Counted from the stretch's first letter, positions 54,566 through 63,212 are shown. The stretch is DNA of 64,000 bases from Limisphaerales bacterium (GCA_014382585.1 JACNJL010000045.1:1-64000), one strand, 5' to 3'. The notes: generated from the sequence alone by a model not told the origin. Numbers and translations are program-made.

Positions 54566-56038
54566 TTACGAGGCCGTTTCCGGTAATGCCACTGCTTTCA
54601 GCTTCGGAGGGAACCGGTCCACGCGCGTTTGCCCGTAGCCCGGTGGCAGCCGCCTCCGCTTCTGCTCAATCAATTTCTCGGTGCGTAAAGTAAAGAACGA
54701 TGATTCCAAATGCCCGTGCCGCAGCAATCGCCGCCGATGGCGCAAACTGGGCAGCCTCATCGCGCGTAATTTGGCAAAGGGCATTTTTTTGAAGTGACCT
54801 TTTTTGTGACTCTTCTTTTTGCCGTAACTAAAGGCAATGGCCAGCACTTCCTCGGCCAACCAACGGTCGAGCCGCCGCAGTTGCTGCTCGTCGTCCACGT
54901 GTTTCAAATAATAATCGATGATGGCGATGGAGCGATAGCCGTGCTCGAGCACATCGTTGGCCACCTCGATGGCCTTCCGCGCGCGGCCCTTGGGTGAGCG
55001 CAGCTTGCCGAGCTTGTGCGCGTAACGCCGCCACGCGAAGCGAAACAGGTTTTGGATCTTGCGCGATTTATCACGCGAAAGTCCCACGCCCCCGTCGGCG
55101 CGAAATTCCAGCCCGAGATGCCGGAACTTCTCACACGGTTCAAAATGTTCATCCACTTGGCTGCAATCAGCCTCCGCCGTGAAATAAAAATTCCGGTGAT
55201 GCTTTGGCTTGCTGCGAAGGCGCAGGGATTCAAAGGATTCGCTGATGATCTCCTCCGCATGCGCCGTTGCGGCACGGTCGCCCGAGAATGCCAATAAATC
55301 ATCGGCATAACGATAGTAGCGCAACCCCGGTACGCTCGCGAGGCGGCGGTCCAGCGGCGTTAAATATAAGTTGGCGAAGAAACACGCGATGGCCGTGCCG
55401 AAGGCTACGCCGCATTGGTTGGTGGTCACGGTGCCGTGTGTTTTGATTCCAAACTCAATCCGTTGGCGTAGCAGTTCGAAGAGGATGTCATCCGGCTCCA
55501 CCCATTCCGCCAACATCGTCAGCAAGCGCTCGTGGTCGAGGCTGGGGAAATAATCCTGCACATCGCGTTTTACAAAATAAATTGGGCGCGGCAATTGACG
55601 CAGTCGCGCGTTAAGGCTGCGCTGGCATTGGTCCACGCCAAAGCCGCCCATCCGATACGCGTGGCAGTTCGGCTCGAATACGCCGTGAAAATAGTGCGTG
55701 AGCACACGGTACAGCAGCAGATCCACAATTCGCTCTTCCCACGGGAACAGGTTGATGGTGCGATGTTTGCCATTGAAGTTATAGTGCAACGCAATGCCCG
55801 GGCGAAACTGGAATGTCCCGTCTGTCAATTGCTGGTGCAGCTTGTGGATGTTTTTCAACGAATGCCGCGCGAAATCGTACAGCGTGCGGCCGTCGTGCGA
55901 CATCCCCAGCGCCTTGCGCCACGTGAAGAGCGGTTTGGAATAGGCACGAATCACTGCCTGATGCAGCGCGAGCTCCGAATACACCCGCGCAAAGGTAGCT
56001 TTGCGATGCGTCGACGGTAATGGGCAATGGAGATTCAT
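54566..56038 (-). CDS. Stand-alone reverse transcriptase of uncertain class
   Basis: 490 residues from ATG 56038. RT motifs are visible: RTINLFPWEERIVDLLLYRV, YFVKRDVQDYFPSLDHERLL with the first catalytic aspartate, GVAFGTAIACFFANLYLTPLD in place of the usual PQG-x-SP loop, YYRYADDLLAF (YADD at 244-247), and FRHLGLEFRADGG. The last ~110 residues are very basic (GKKKSHKKGHFKKM, RHRRRLLRHG). I see no maturase-type X domain or HNH endonuclease of a group II intron, and no retron-style RNA upstream. It may belong to the unclassified or defence-related bacterial RTs. Neighbours give no partner beyond the hairpin just downstream. Confidence 0.88.
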   Translation of the reverse strand: MNLHCPLPSTHRKATFARVYSELALHQAVIRAYSKPLFTWRKALGMSHDGRTLYDFARHSLKNIHKLHQQLTDGTFQFRPGIALHYNFNGKHRTINLFPWEERIVDLLLYRVLTHYFHGVFEPNCHAYRMGGFGVDQCQRSLNARLRQLPRPIYFVKRDVQDYFPSLDHERLLTMLAEWVEPDDILFELLRQRIEFGIKTHGTVTTNQCGVAFGTAIACFFANLYLTPLDRRLASVPGLRYYRYADDLLAFSGDRAATAHAEEIISESFESLRLRSKPKHHRNFYFTAEADCSQVDEHFEPCEKFRHLGLEFRADGGVGLSRDKSRKIQNLFRFAWRRYAHKLGKLRSPKGRARKAIEVANDVLEHGYRSIAIIDYYLKHVDDEQQLRRLDRWLAEEVLAIAFSYGKKKSHKKGHFKKMPFAKLRAMRLPSLRHRRRLLRHGHLESSFFTLRTEKLIEQKRRRLPPGYGQTRVDRFPPKLKAVALPETAS

Positions 56039-56123
56039 CCCGATAAACAATCTTCGGGCGCGCAGGGTTTGTGGAGGATACCCAAATGCTATGAAATAGA
56101 AAACACAAATTATCCACGCGAAA

Positions 56124-56152
56124 TTGACGGCGCGTCTCCTGGGCGTTATGCT
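56124..56152 (+). promoter_or_regulatory. Sigma70-type promoter of nadA giving a leaderless mRNA
   Basis: TTGACG (56124-56129) and TATGCT (56147-56152) are spaced by 17 bases. Only seven bases separate the -10 hexamer from ATG 56160, so transcription should begin at or next to the start codon. This supports the choice of 56160 over the earlier ATG at 56148, which would overlap the -10 element. Confidence 0.6.
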
Positions 56153-56159
56153 TGGCGCG

Positions 56160-57101
56160 ATGTCAGTCGCCACACCCACGGACGCGTTGTCGCAGGAAAT
56201 CGCTGAGCTAAAGCAACAGCTCAACGCCATCATCCTCGTGCACAATTATCAAGTGCCGGAAATTCAGGATATCGGCGATTACGTGGGCGATTCGCTGGGG
56301 CTCGCGCAACAGGCGGCCGATACGGATGCGGACGTTATCGTGTTCTGCGGCGTGCATTTTATGGCTGAGACGGCCAAGATACTTTCGCCCGAAAAAACCG
56401 TGGTGCTGCCCGATCGCGATGCGGGCTGTTCGTTGGAAGAAAGTTGTCCGCCCAACAAACTGCGCGAGCTGCAGGCCACAAATCCAAATTTTTTCACCGT
56501 CACTTATGTAAACTGCAGCGCCGAAGTGAAGGCGCTCTCCGATGTCATTTGCACCAGCGGCAACGCCCAAAAAATCGTCGAGCAATGTCCGCCCGAAAAA
56601 GATTTGCTGTTTGTGCCCGACGAAAATCTCGGCCAATGGGTGATGGAACAAACCGGTCGTCCGATGACCTTGTGGCAGGGCAACTGTTACGTGCACGTCG
56701 AGTGGACGCACGCCGCCATCACCAAAATCCGAAACGAATATCCAGACGCCCCCGTTGTCGCCCATCCTGAGTGCACCAAAGCCGTCCGCATCCTTGCCGA
56801 CGAAGTGTGTTCCACCGAAAAAATGGTGCACTACTGTCGCGCCGCCGAGAGCGACGCGGTCATCATCGCCACCGAAGCCGGGATGCTGCATCGTTTGCAA
56901 AAGGAATGCCCCGACAAAAAATTCATCCCCGCTCCCACCGAAAAATGCGCCTGCAACGAGTGCCACTTCATGAAAATGAACACCCTCGAAAAAGTAAGAA
57001 ACTGCATGCGCGACCTCACCCCGCAAGTCGAGCTTTCCCCCGAAATCATCCAACGCGCCAAGCTCCCCATCGAGCGGATGCTGGAGTGGACGGCGCGGTA
57101 A
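56160..57101 (+). CDS. nadA: Quinolinate synthase
   Basis: 313 residues. NadA blocks: LNAIILVHNYQVPEIQDIGD, GDSLGLAQQAADTDADVIVFCGVHFMAETAKIL, VLPDRDAGCSLEESC, YVNCSAEVKALSDVICTSGNA and the C-terminal CACNECHFMKMNTLEKV. Cysteines for the oxygen-sensitive 4Fe-4S cluster are present. It condenses iminoaspartate with dihydroxyacetone phosphate to quinolinate in NAD synthesis. nadB and nadC are not in the window. The gene is divergent from the reverse transcriptase gene. Confidence 0.95.
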   Translation: MSVATPTDALSQEIAELKQQLNAIILVHNYQVPEIQDIGDYVGDSLGLAQQAADTDADVIVFCGVHFMAETAKILSPEKTVVLPDRDAGCSLEESCPPNKLRELQATNPNFFTVTYVNCSAEVKALSDVICTSGNAQKIVEQCPPEKDLLFVPDENLGQWVMEQTGRPMTLWQGNCYVHVEWTHAAITKIRNEYPDAPVVAHPECTKAVRILADEVCSTEKMVHYCRAAESDAVIIATEAGMLHRLQKECPDKKFIPAPTEKCACNECHFMKMNTLEKVRNCMRDLTPQVELSPEIIQRAKLPIERMLEWTAR

Positions 57102-57170
57102 CGTGCAACCGGTAGGATGCCGGAAGCACAATTCGCCTTGCCAGCATTTTGGCGCGTGCCACACTTGGGC

Positions 57171-58256
57171 ATGAACCGTTATTTGATTTTCTTCGCGGCA
57201 CTGTACCTTTCAACAACCCTCTTCGCCGCCGAGCGGTTGGACCGGTTAAATCTTTTGCAATTCCGTGATGCCAAGGGTGTAGTGCAGCCGGTGAAGACTC
57301 CGGCGGATTGGGAGCTGCGGCGGACGGAAATTTTGAAGGGGATGGTGGCAGTGATGGGGCCGGTGCCGGGGAAAGCGCGGCGGGTTCGATTGGAGGTGAA
57401 GGTGGAGGAGGAAGTGGATGCGGGGAAATATTTTCGGCAGCTCATCACGTTTCAATCCGAGCCGGGCTCGCGCACGCCGGCTTATCTTTGCATTCCGAAA
57501 TCTGTTTTCATCATCAAGGGCGGCAAGGCACCGGCGGTGCTGTGTTTGCATCCGACGGATAACAAAGTGGGCCACAAAGTAGTGGTCGGACTCGGCGGGC
57601 GCGAGGGGCGGGCGTATGCGGCGGAATTGGCGGAGCGCGGTTACGTGACCCTTTCACCGGCGTACACGCATCTCGCCAACTACTGGCCCAACCTCGGCAA
57701 GCTCGGCTACGTGAGCGGCACGATGAAGGCGATTTACGACAACACGCGCGCGCTGGATTTGCTGGAAACGCTGCCGTATGTTGACGCCAAGCGCGGCTTC
57801 GGCGCGATCGGCCATTCGCTTGGCGGGCACAATGCTATTTATACAGCGGTGTTAGATAAACGAATCAGCGTGCTGGCGAGCAGTTGCGGTTTTGATGCGT
57901 ATCCGGATTACTACGATGGCGCGGAGCGCAACTGGTTTTTCGGCCGTGGCTGGTGCCAAATCCGTTACATGCCGCGCTTGTCGGATTACCGCGGGCGCAC
58001 AAAGGAAATCCCCTTTGACTTTCCCGAACTGCTCGGCGCACTGGCCCCTCGCCCACTCTTCGTGCACGCGCCTTTGCGCGATTCAAATTTCCGCTGGAAA
58101 AGTGTGGACGTTTGCGCCAAGGCAGCCCTGCCCGTTTACAAATTGTTGGGCAACGAAAACGGACTGACCATCAAGCACCCAGATTACAATCACAACTTCC
58201 CCAAGGACATGCGCGAATCGGCTTACAAATTGATTGATTCAGTTTTGAAGAAATGA
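57171..58256 (+). CDS. Exported alpha/beta hydrolase (acetyl-xylan-esterase/dienelactone-hydrolase-like)
   Basis: 361 residues from ATG 57171, with signal peptide MNRYLIFFAALYLSTTLFAAE. The hydrolase core has KAPAVLCLHPTDNKVGHK, a nucleophile elbow AIGHSLGGHNAI (Ser216), a loop PDYYDGAERNWFFGRGWCQ and a late APRPLFVHAPLRDSNF. An acidic/histidine pair near HPDYNHNFP would complete the triad. Such exported esterases in PVC bacteria often deacetylate or de-esterify polysaccharides; the substrate is not readable. It stands alone between nadA and a repeat-bearing gap. Confidence 0.85.
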   Translation: MNRYLIFFAALYLSTTLFAAERLDRLNLLQFRDAKGVVQPVKTPADWELRRTEILKGMVAVMGPVPGKARRVRLEVKVEEEVDAGKYFRQLITFQSEPGSRTPAYLCIPKSVFIIKGGKAPAVLCLHPTDNKVGHKVVVGLGGREGRAYAAELAERGYVTLSPAYTHLANYWPNLGKLGYVSGTMKAIYDNTRALDLLETLPYVDAKRGFGAIGHSLGGHNAIYTAVLDKRISVLASSCGFDAYPDYYDGAERNWFFGRGWCQIRYMPRLSDYRGRTKEIPFDFPELLGALAPRPLFVHAPLRDSNFRWKSVDVCAKAALPVYKLLGNENGLTIKHPDYNHNFPKDMRESAYKLIDSVLKK

Positions 58257-58284
58257 AAACCAATTCACCACAGAGGCACAGAGA

Positions 58285-58338
58285 GGTAGGGCGTGCTCTC
58301 CGAGCGCGCCAAGGCGGTTTCGGAGAAACCGCCCTACC
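58285..58338. repeat. REP-like palindrome between convergent genes
   Basis: GGTAGGGCG (58285-58293) is inversely repeated as CGCCCTACC (58330-58338), and inside it GGCGGTTTC-GGA-GAAACCGCC (58313-58333) is a perfect 9-base hairpin. A CACAGAGGCACAGAGAG stretch precedes it. The position between converging 3' ends is typical of REP or bidirectional terminator elements; there is no T-run. Confidence 0.85.
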
Positions 58339-58358
58339 ATTCAAGTGCTGCCAAATCA

Positions 58359-59303
58359 TTAAATTTTGAACAACTTCTTTGCATTTTCAAACAGCAACTT
58401 GCGTTCGATTTTTTTGGTTTTGCTGTTGCGGCGGACGGCGGCAATCGTGCGGCTGCCTTGACAGCCGGGGCCGCGGCCGATGGTGTCGGCGCAGTCGCTG
58501 CCGTAGAGGAGTTGGTTTTGGTGGCGGTCGAAAAATTCCTTGGTGTGCGCCTCGTCTCGGATGAGTGCATTAAGGCCGGAACCGGCGGAGAGATCGCCAA
58601 ACATGTTTTCATGATTTGAAAGCAGCTTGTCGGTGATGCCGCCGGGGGTGACTTTGCCTTGCGGGTAATTGATTTTTTGAACGTGTTTTTTGTCGATGTT
58701 GCCCCACCACGCTTGGGCGTGGCCGATGAAGTTGACTTTCGGGAATTTCTCCAGCGTCCGATGAAAATTATCGATGCCGAGGTTGTAGGTGTTGTGCTGG
58801 AAATGCAGCAGCATCGGCACGCCGAATTCCTGCGCGACCTCGGCCACGGCCCACACGAATTTTGAATCGCACGGCACCTTGAATTTCTGCTCGCCTATAA
58901 TTACCGCGCCGGCCTTGAGATATTTTTCCAACTCCTTTTGCATATCCGGCAAATCCGGCACTTCATTGGCTCCAAACAAAAACTCCTTTGGATGCTGCCT
59001 GGCCATCGCATGCACCGTTGTGTTGCCACCGGTCTTGGCCGCGAGTCCGTTGCTTTTGCCATTGTGGGTGGAAGGGCGATTCACGGGCTTGCCCGAAGGC
59101 AACAGAATAGTCGTGGTCACTCCCATGGCCCGCTGATGCTTGAGCATCTTTTCGTCCGTGCGCCCGTGATAATGCGTATGCTGGTGAATATCAATAATTG
59201 GCTCCGGCGCATCCGCAGCGGCAATGTCGCGCAGCGCACAACCGGCGGCGAGGGTAGTGGTGGAGGAGGTCAAAAAACGTCTGCGGGAAAGAGCGGAGTT
59301 CAT
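58359..59303 (-). CDS. Amidohydrolase-family protein, Tat-exported
   Basis: 314 residues. Tat-type leader SRRRFLTSSTTTLAAGC. The TIM-barrel metal motif appears as IIDIHQHTHYHGRT just after the leader, followed by FGVPMLLHFQHNTYN (metal/substrate histidine), KVNFIGHAQAWWGNID and LLYGSDCADTIGRGPGCQG with the catalytic aspartate. This matches the amidohydrolase-2 group (decarboxylases and lactonases among them); the reaction is not predictable. The cysteine at the end of the leader could also be a lipobox, so lipoprotein anchoring is possible. Convergent with the esterase gene. Confidence 0.87.
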   Translation of the reverse strand: MNSALSRRRFLTSSTTTLAAGCALRDIAAADAPEPIIDIHQHTHYHGRTDEKMLKHQRAMGVTTTILLPSGKPVNRPSTHNGKSNGLAAKTGGNTTVHAMARQHPKEFLFGANEVPDLPDMQKELEKYLKAGAVIIGEQKFKVPCDSKFVWAVAEVAQEFGVPMLLHFQHNTYNLGIDNFHRTLEKFPKVNFIGHAQAWWGNIDKKHVQKINYPQGKVTPGGITDKLLSNHENMFGDLSAGSGLNALIRDEAHTKEFFDRHQNQLLYGSDCADTIGRGPGCQGSRTIAAVRRNSKTKKIERKLLFENAKKLFKI

Positions 59304-59407
59304 CTCTCCAGTGTGCGGGGTGAACGTAAAAAGTCAAAACGCAAAAACCTAAACCACAACTAAAAAGGCAAAAGCAACAACATCAAAATATCAGAGCTTT
59401 CGATTTT

Positions 59408-61591
59408 TTACTTTTCAAAAACCACTTTCAATTCGAAGGCGGGGCCGATGGTTTTGGATTCGGCGTGGTGGGCGGTGGAGTAAGTGGCGTCGGGGGGGAG
59501 GTTGGTGGTGAGCATTTGCACGCGCAGCCAGAGGTTGGTGCCGCCGAGGGTTTCGGCAGGGAGGTCCTCAAAGTAAAATGCCGCGCCGCCCCACTTCGGT
59601 TGCGGGCGGAGTTGGTCGTGCAGCCACGTCCAGTTTTTGCCATCGCGGCTGGCGGCGAGGGCTATGGCGCCGCGTCCGTTGCCGCGTTGACTGGCCTCGA
59701 AATCCCAGCTGTGGCTCCAGCAACTGAAATGCGCCCGCCGCACCCGTCGCGGGCCGAAGGGGAAGCGGTAAGTCAGTGTGCCCACTTCGCGATCACGCGC
59801 GGGGGCCCAGTAGGTGATGCCCTTGCCGTCATCTTCCGTAATGCGTTTTACGTTGTTGGTGGCGGCGAGGTAGCGCAGGGCGATGGGGTTTTGCACGGAT
59901 TGAAACTGGTAGTTGAAATCCCAATCTACGGAGCGTGGGCTGGCGGGCGGGGCGGACTCGGCCTGGTGCAGGGCTTTCATTTCCGGGGCGTCGAGTGCGC
60001 GGTTGTAAATGCGCAGGTTTTCCAGCAAGCCTGCGTAGCCGGGCGGTTGTGCGCCGAGAGTGAGCGGGTGGGGCGAGGCGCCGATGCGACCGGTGGCGGG
60101 CGAGCGGGCGATGGCTTGGCCGTTGAGCCACGCAACGGCTTCGCCGTTTTCGCCGGGGGTGAAAGTAAAGGCCACGTGTTGCCACGCGTGCGAGCGGATG
60201 GTTTCGATGGTGACTTCGTGCTCGCCGTCGTCGGATCGGAAGGAACCGGTCAGTCGGCCGTTGCGCAGTTCGGCTTTGAAGGCACCGCCGTTGGCCCAGT
60301 TATGGCTGACGAGTTGATGGTTAAAACAAATCGTGTCGAAGGGATGCAGCCAAAAACAGAAGCTCAAGCCCGGGCCGTTCACTGGAAATGAGGACACGTC
60401 CACGCGGGAAATTTTCCGGCCGGTCATTTGCAGCGCGCCGTGGGCGATGCCGAGGCGGTCGGTGGCCCACGTGATGTGCTGCGCCACGGCGTGGTGGCCG
60501 TGGCGGGAGTGGTCGCGGGTGTCGCCGTGGAAGGGGTAATAGCCGATTAGATTTTTTGCCAACGTCGCCGGGCCCGCATGGGGAGCGTCGGGAGCGGGGA
60601 GTTTGGCGGCTGGTGCGGCTGGTGCGGCTGGTGCGTCGTGGGAGTTTTCGGGTGGGGAATCATTGAGCACGCTCCAAGCCACGGCGGTGAACAGGAGAAT
60701 CCCTGCCGCGATAGCCCAAAGCGCAGGGCGGCGTTGCGGGGCGAGCGGCCGGCCTTGGGCGAGGCGGCGGAGGTCTTCGGCCATGGCTTCGGCGGAGGGA
60801 TAGCGGCGGGTGGGCTCGGGATGGCAGGCGCGCACGATGACTTCATTGAGGGCGAGCAGTTGGTCGGTGCGTTCTTCGCCGGAGAGCGTGGGGAAGCTCG
60901 GAAACTCCATGCGATCTCGGCCGGTGGCCATTTCATAAAGGGCCACGCCGAGGGCGAAGAGGTCGCCGGCGGGCCGTCCCACGCCTTCGGGCGGCACGTA
61001 GCCCGCCGTGCCCACGGCGGTGGCGGCGCTGCTCTCGGTGCGCACGAGGCCCACGTCAGCGAGGCGCGGTTGGCCGGCGATATAAATGATGTTGGAGGGT
61101 TTCACATCGCAATGCACCAAGCCGCGCGCGTGCAGTGCGCCCAGCGCGGTGGCGAGGGTTTCGGCGATGTGCAAACAGTCGGCGAAGGGCAGCCGGTCGT
61201 GGGTGTCGAGTTGCTGGGCGAGGGTGCGGGGGGTGTAATTTTCCGGATTGAAATCCTCCGAATTGGAATCGAGGTCGTCGGCAATGGCGTTGTCCGCGAG
61301 GTCGAGAGTGCAGTAAAACCAGCCATCGCCTTCGCCGGTTTCGTGAAGGGTGGCTAGCTCGGGCGTCTCTCGCGCAACGGGCGCGGCGGCCTGCACGGCA
61401 CGGAGTTCGCGGAGGTACGGCTTGTCACTGCCGAAGGCGTCGCGCCGGACCACTTTGATTGCGCGCCACACACCGGTGTCAGTACCGGCATTGGATTGCG
61501 CCAGCCACACCGTGCCGTAGCCACCCGCGCCGATTTGTCGGTGCAGCGTGTGCCCGGGGATTTCAGGCGGTGTGGGGGTTGGCTTGGGCAT
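59408..61591 (-). CDS. Membrane Ser/Thr protein kinase with extracytoplasmic LamG domain
   Basis: 727 residues. The kinase domain (about 14-275) has the Gly loop IGAGGYGTVWLA, Lys46 (AIKVV), catalytic loop LVHCDVKPSNIIY (Asp162, Asn167) and ADVGLV where most kinases have DFG; HCD instead of HRD makes it a non-RD kinase. APE is replaced by PPEGVGRPAGDLFALGVALYEM. A single membrane helix (about 288-306, AIAAGILLFTAVAWSVL) and an Ala/Pro linker lead to a LamG domain (about 350-545) and a further beta-rich region. It probably senses a glycan or surface signal and phosphorylates cytoplasmic targets. The ECF sigma gene upstream on the same strand is a likely regulatory partner. Confidence 0.9.
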   Translation of the reverse strand: MPKPTPTPPEIPGHTLHRQIGAGGYGTVWLAQSNAGTDTGVWRAIKVVRRDAFGSDKPYLRELRAVQAAAPVARETPELATLHETGEGDGWFYCTLDLADNAIADDLDSNSEDFNPENYTPRTLAQQLDTHDRLPFADCLHIAETLATALGALHARGLVHCDVKPSNIIYIAGQPRLADVGLVRTESSAATAVGTAGYVPPEGVGRPAGDLFALGVALYEMATGRDRMEFPSFPTLSGEERTDQLLALNEVIVRACHPEPTRRYPSAEAMAEDLRRLAQGRPLAPQRRPALWAIAAGILLFTAVAWSVLNDSPPENSHDAPAAPAAPAAKLPAPDAPHAGPATLAKNLIGYYPFHGDTRDHSRHGHHAVAQHITWATDRLGIAHGALQMTGRKISRVDVSSFPVNGPGLSFCFWLHPFDTICFNHQLVSHNWANGGAFKAELRNGRLTGSFRSDDGEHEVTIETIRSHAWQHVAFTFTPGENGEAVAWLNGQAIARSPATGRIGASPHPLTLGAQPPGYAGLLENLRIYNRALDAPEMKALHQAESAPPASPRSVDWDFNYQFQSVQNPIALRYLAATNNVKRITEDDGKGITYWAPARDREVGTLTYRFPFGPRRVRRAHFSCWSHSWDFEASQRGNGRGAIALAASRDGKNWTWLHDQLRPQPKWGGAAFYFEDLPAETLGGTNLWLRVQMLTTNLPPDATYSTAHHAESKTIGPAFELKVVFEK

Positions 61592-61628
61592 TGAGTGGGG
61601 ATCAGTGTTTAGTGCTAACCCTCAACCC

Positions 61629-62267
61629 TCAACTCTTTTCCTCTTCAATCACCTTGGCCACCTCGGCGCGGATCAGCTTGGCCACGCGAGTGCGCGCGAG
61701 GTACACTTGCATCTTGCTCACGCCCAGCTTCGCCGCCACCTTTTCCACCGGCCAATCGCGGTTCACGTACAGGTCGAACATCTGAAACTGTTTCGGCGCG
61801 GCGGTTCGTTGCACGCGTTTTTGGGCCACGTCCAGCAGGTCTAGCTGCGCGGCTTCCCAGTCGCGCAGCGGGTCGATGCTTTCGGGGTCGGGCAGTTGCT
61901 CGATGGCGTCGGTCTCGCCCGCGCCCGCGCGTTGGCGGGTCGGCTGGCGGGAGTCGCGCCGGAAATGGTCGATGATCCGCGAGCGCGCCAGCAGCAGCAG
62001 CCACGTCTTGAACGAGGCCCTATCCGGATCGTACTGGAACCGGTGGATTGCCCGCGCCACCTGCACGAACGTCTCCTGCGTCACATCCGCCGCATCCTCC
62101 TCCTCCAGCCCCGCCTTCAGGCAAAACCGCCACACCACCTCCTGATACAACTCCATAAACTCCCGCCACCCCTCGAAATCCTCCGAATCCCGCAACCGCT
62201 CCAGCAACGCCACCGGCGTGGAGACCCGATCCGCCCGGCGCGATCTTTTCTTTTTCGGCTTCGCCAT
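61629..62267 (-). CDS. ECF-type RNA polymerase sigma factor
   Basis: 212 residues from ATG 62267, which has AAGGGG six bases upstream; the TTG codons just before it are poorer starts. Region 2 is recognisable (WREFMELYQEVVWRFCLKAG, DAADVTQETFVQVARAIHRF, FKTWLLLLARSRIIDHFRRD), as is region 4 (FDLYVNRDWPVEKVAAKLGV, MQVYLARTRVAKLI). There is no anti-sigma gene next to it; instead the kinase gene follows 37 bases downstream, an arrangement seen for phosphorylation-controlled ECF groups in PVC bacteria. The upstream region carries an inverted-repeat motif shared with the divergent gene, possibly its own target site. Confidence 0.92.
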   Translation of the reverse strand: MAKPKKKRSRRADRVSTPVALLERLRDSEDFEGWREFMELYQEVVWRFCLKAGLEEEDAADVTQETFVQVARAIHRFQYDPDRASFKTWLLLLARSRIIDHFRRDSRQPTRQRAGAGETDAIEQLPDPESIDPLRDWEAAQLDLLDVAQKRVQRTAAPKQFQMFDLYVNRDWPVEKVAAKLGVSKMQVYLARTRVAKLIRAEVAKVIEEEKS

Positions 62268-62276
62268 CAACAACCC

Positions 62277-62370
62277 CTTTTACCCTTCAACGCTCGCGGC
62301 CGCCAATTTTTTTCAAAAAAAAGTATTTTGATGAAAAAAAAGCAATCGTCTCAGCGTTTAAGGGTAAAAG
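62277..62370. promoter_or_regulatory. Mirrored 18-base motif in the divergent region between sigma factor and GYF_2 gene
   Basis: AGCGTTTAAGGGTAAAAG (62353-62370, plus strand) and AGCGTTGAAGGGTAAAAG (62294-62277, minus strand) differ at one base and point toward the two divergent genes. The 58-base spacer is A/T-rich. A regulator site, a promoter element recognised by the adjacent sigma factor, or an RNA hairpin are all possible. Confidence 0.6.
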
Positions 62371-62419
62371 ACCGTATCGGTCCAGCAATCGGCCAAGCCC
62401 CTGAATAGCAGTCTTTTCA

Positions 62420-63196
62420 ATGACCATCCACCTGAGCAGAAAGGGCCAACAATACGGGCCGTACACCTTGGTGCAGGTCAACCACTACTTGGAGGACGGC
62501 ACGGTACTGCCCACTGATGATGCTTGGGCCGAGGGGATGGCTGGCTGGGTGCCGGTGGGGCAAATCCCCGGAGTGGAGCTGCCCGGGAGCATTGCAGCCA
62601 ACAGCATCCCGCCCCCGCCGCCACCGATGATGGCGGCGCCTTTTGCGCCCATAGGCGCACCCATGCCGGCCCCCCGCACACGGCGAACTGGATTGATCGT
62701 GGGCATCGTGCTGGGCGTGCTGGGAGTTGTGCTGGTGGTGGGGCTGGGGCAGGGGGACGAGGGTGTGGAGTTTGGCAAGATGCACCGAGCGTACCATTCG
62801 CGGATTTTTCCTATGGAGATGGAAACGCTCAAGGAATTGCAGCGCCTGGAGAATGTGCGGTCGGACCGCGAGGTCTTGGCCATCGCTCGCGACGTCGAAA
62901 ACAACCTTTCGATGCGGATTTTGGCCCTGAAAACCATCGACCTGAACCATAATGAAATTGAGGGGTTGAATGACGATTATATCAAAAACTGCGAGCGCGG
63001 ATTGGAGAGCTGGGGCGAGACGATCCGCGCCCTTGAAGCCGGGAACGATCGCGAAGCCGAAGCCATTCTGGAAAGGCTCACCAAGCGCGAGTTGGACGGC
63101 ATGATCGAATGGGTCAAGCGTTTCAACCGCCTTTGTGCCAAGCACGACCTGCCAGATCTGGAGACGATCATGGAGGGAATCGCTGAGGGCATGTAA
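62420..63196 (+). CDS. GYF_2-domain single-pass membrane protein
   Basis: 258 residues. The N-terminal GYF_2 (DUF4339) domain reads GQQYGPYTLVQVNHYLEDGTV, then DAWAEGMAGWVPVGQI. A Pro/Ala/Met-rich linker and one membrane helix (about 90-110, GLIVGIVLGVLGVVLVVGLG) follow, then a charged helical domain (EMETLKELQRLENVRSDREV, ALEAGNDREAEAILERLTKR) with no recognised family. GYF-like domains bind proline-rich peptides, so it may interact with its own or a neighbour's proline-rich segment. It is followed 16 bases later by a second GYF_2 gene on the same strand. Confidence 0.82.
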   Translation: MTIHLSRKGQQYGPYTLVQVNHYLEDGTVLPTDDAWAEGMAGWVPVGQIPGVELPGSIAANSIPPPPPPMMAAPFAPIGAPMPAPRTRRTGLIVGIVLGVLGVVLVVGLGQGDEGVEFGKMHRAYHSRIFPMEMETLKELQRLENVRSDREVLAIARDVENNLSMRILALKTIDLNHNEIEGLNDDYIKNCERGLESWGETIRALEAGNDREAEAILERLTKRELDGMIEWVKRFNRLCAKHDLPDLETIMEGIAEGM

Positions 63197-63212
63197 CGCC
63201 CGGATCGCTGTC

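Noticed and set aside
54566-56038. Reverse transcriptase as part of a diversity-generating retroelement or group II intron
   Set aside because: I found no template/variable repeat pair, no accessory Avd-like gene and no intron domain V, and the motif-4 loop is not of either type.
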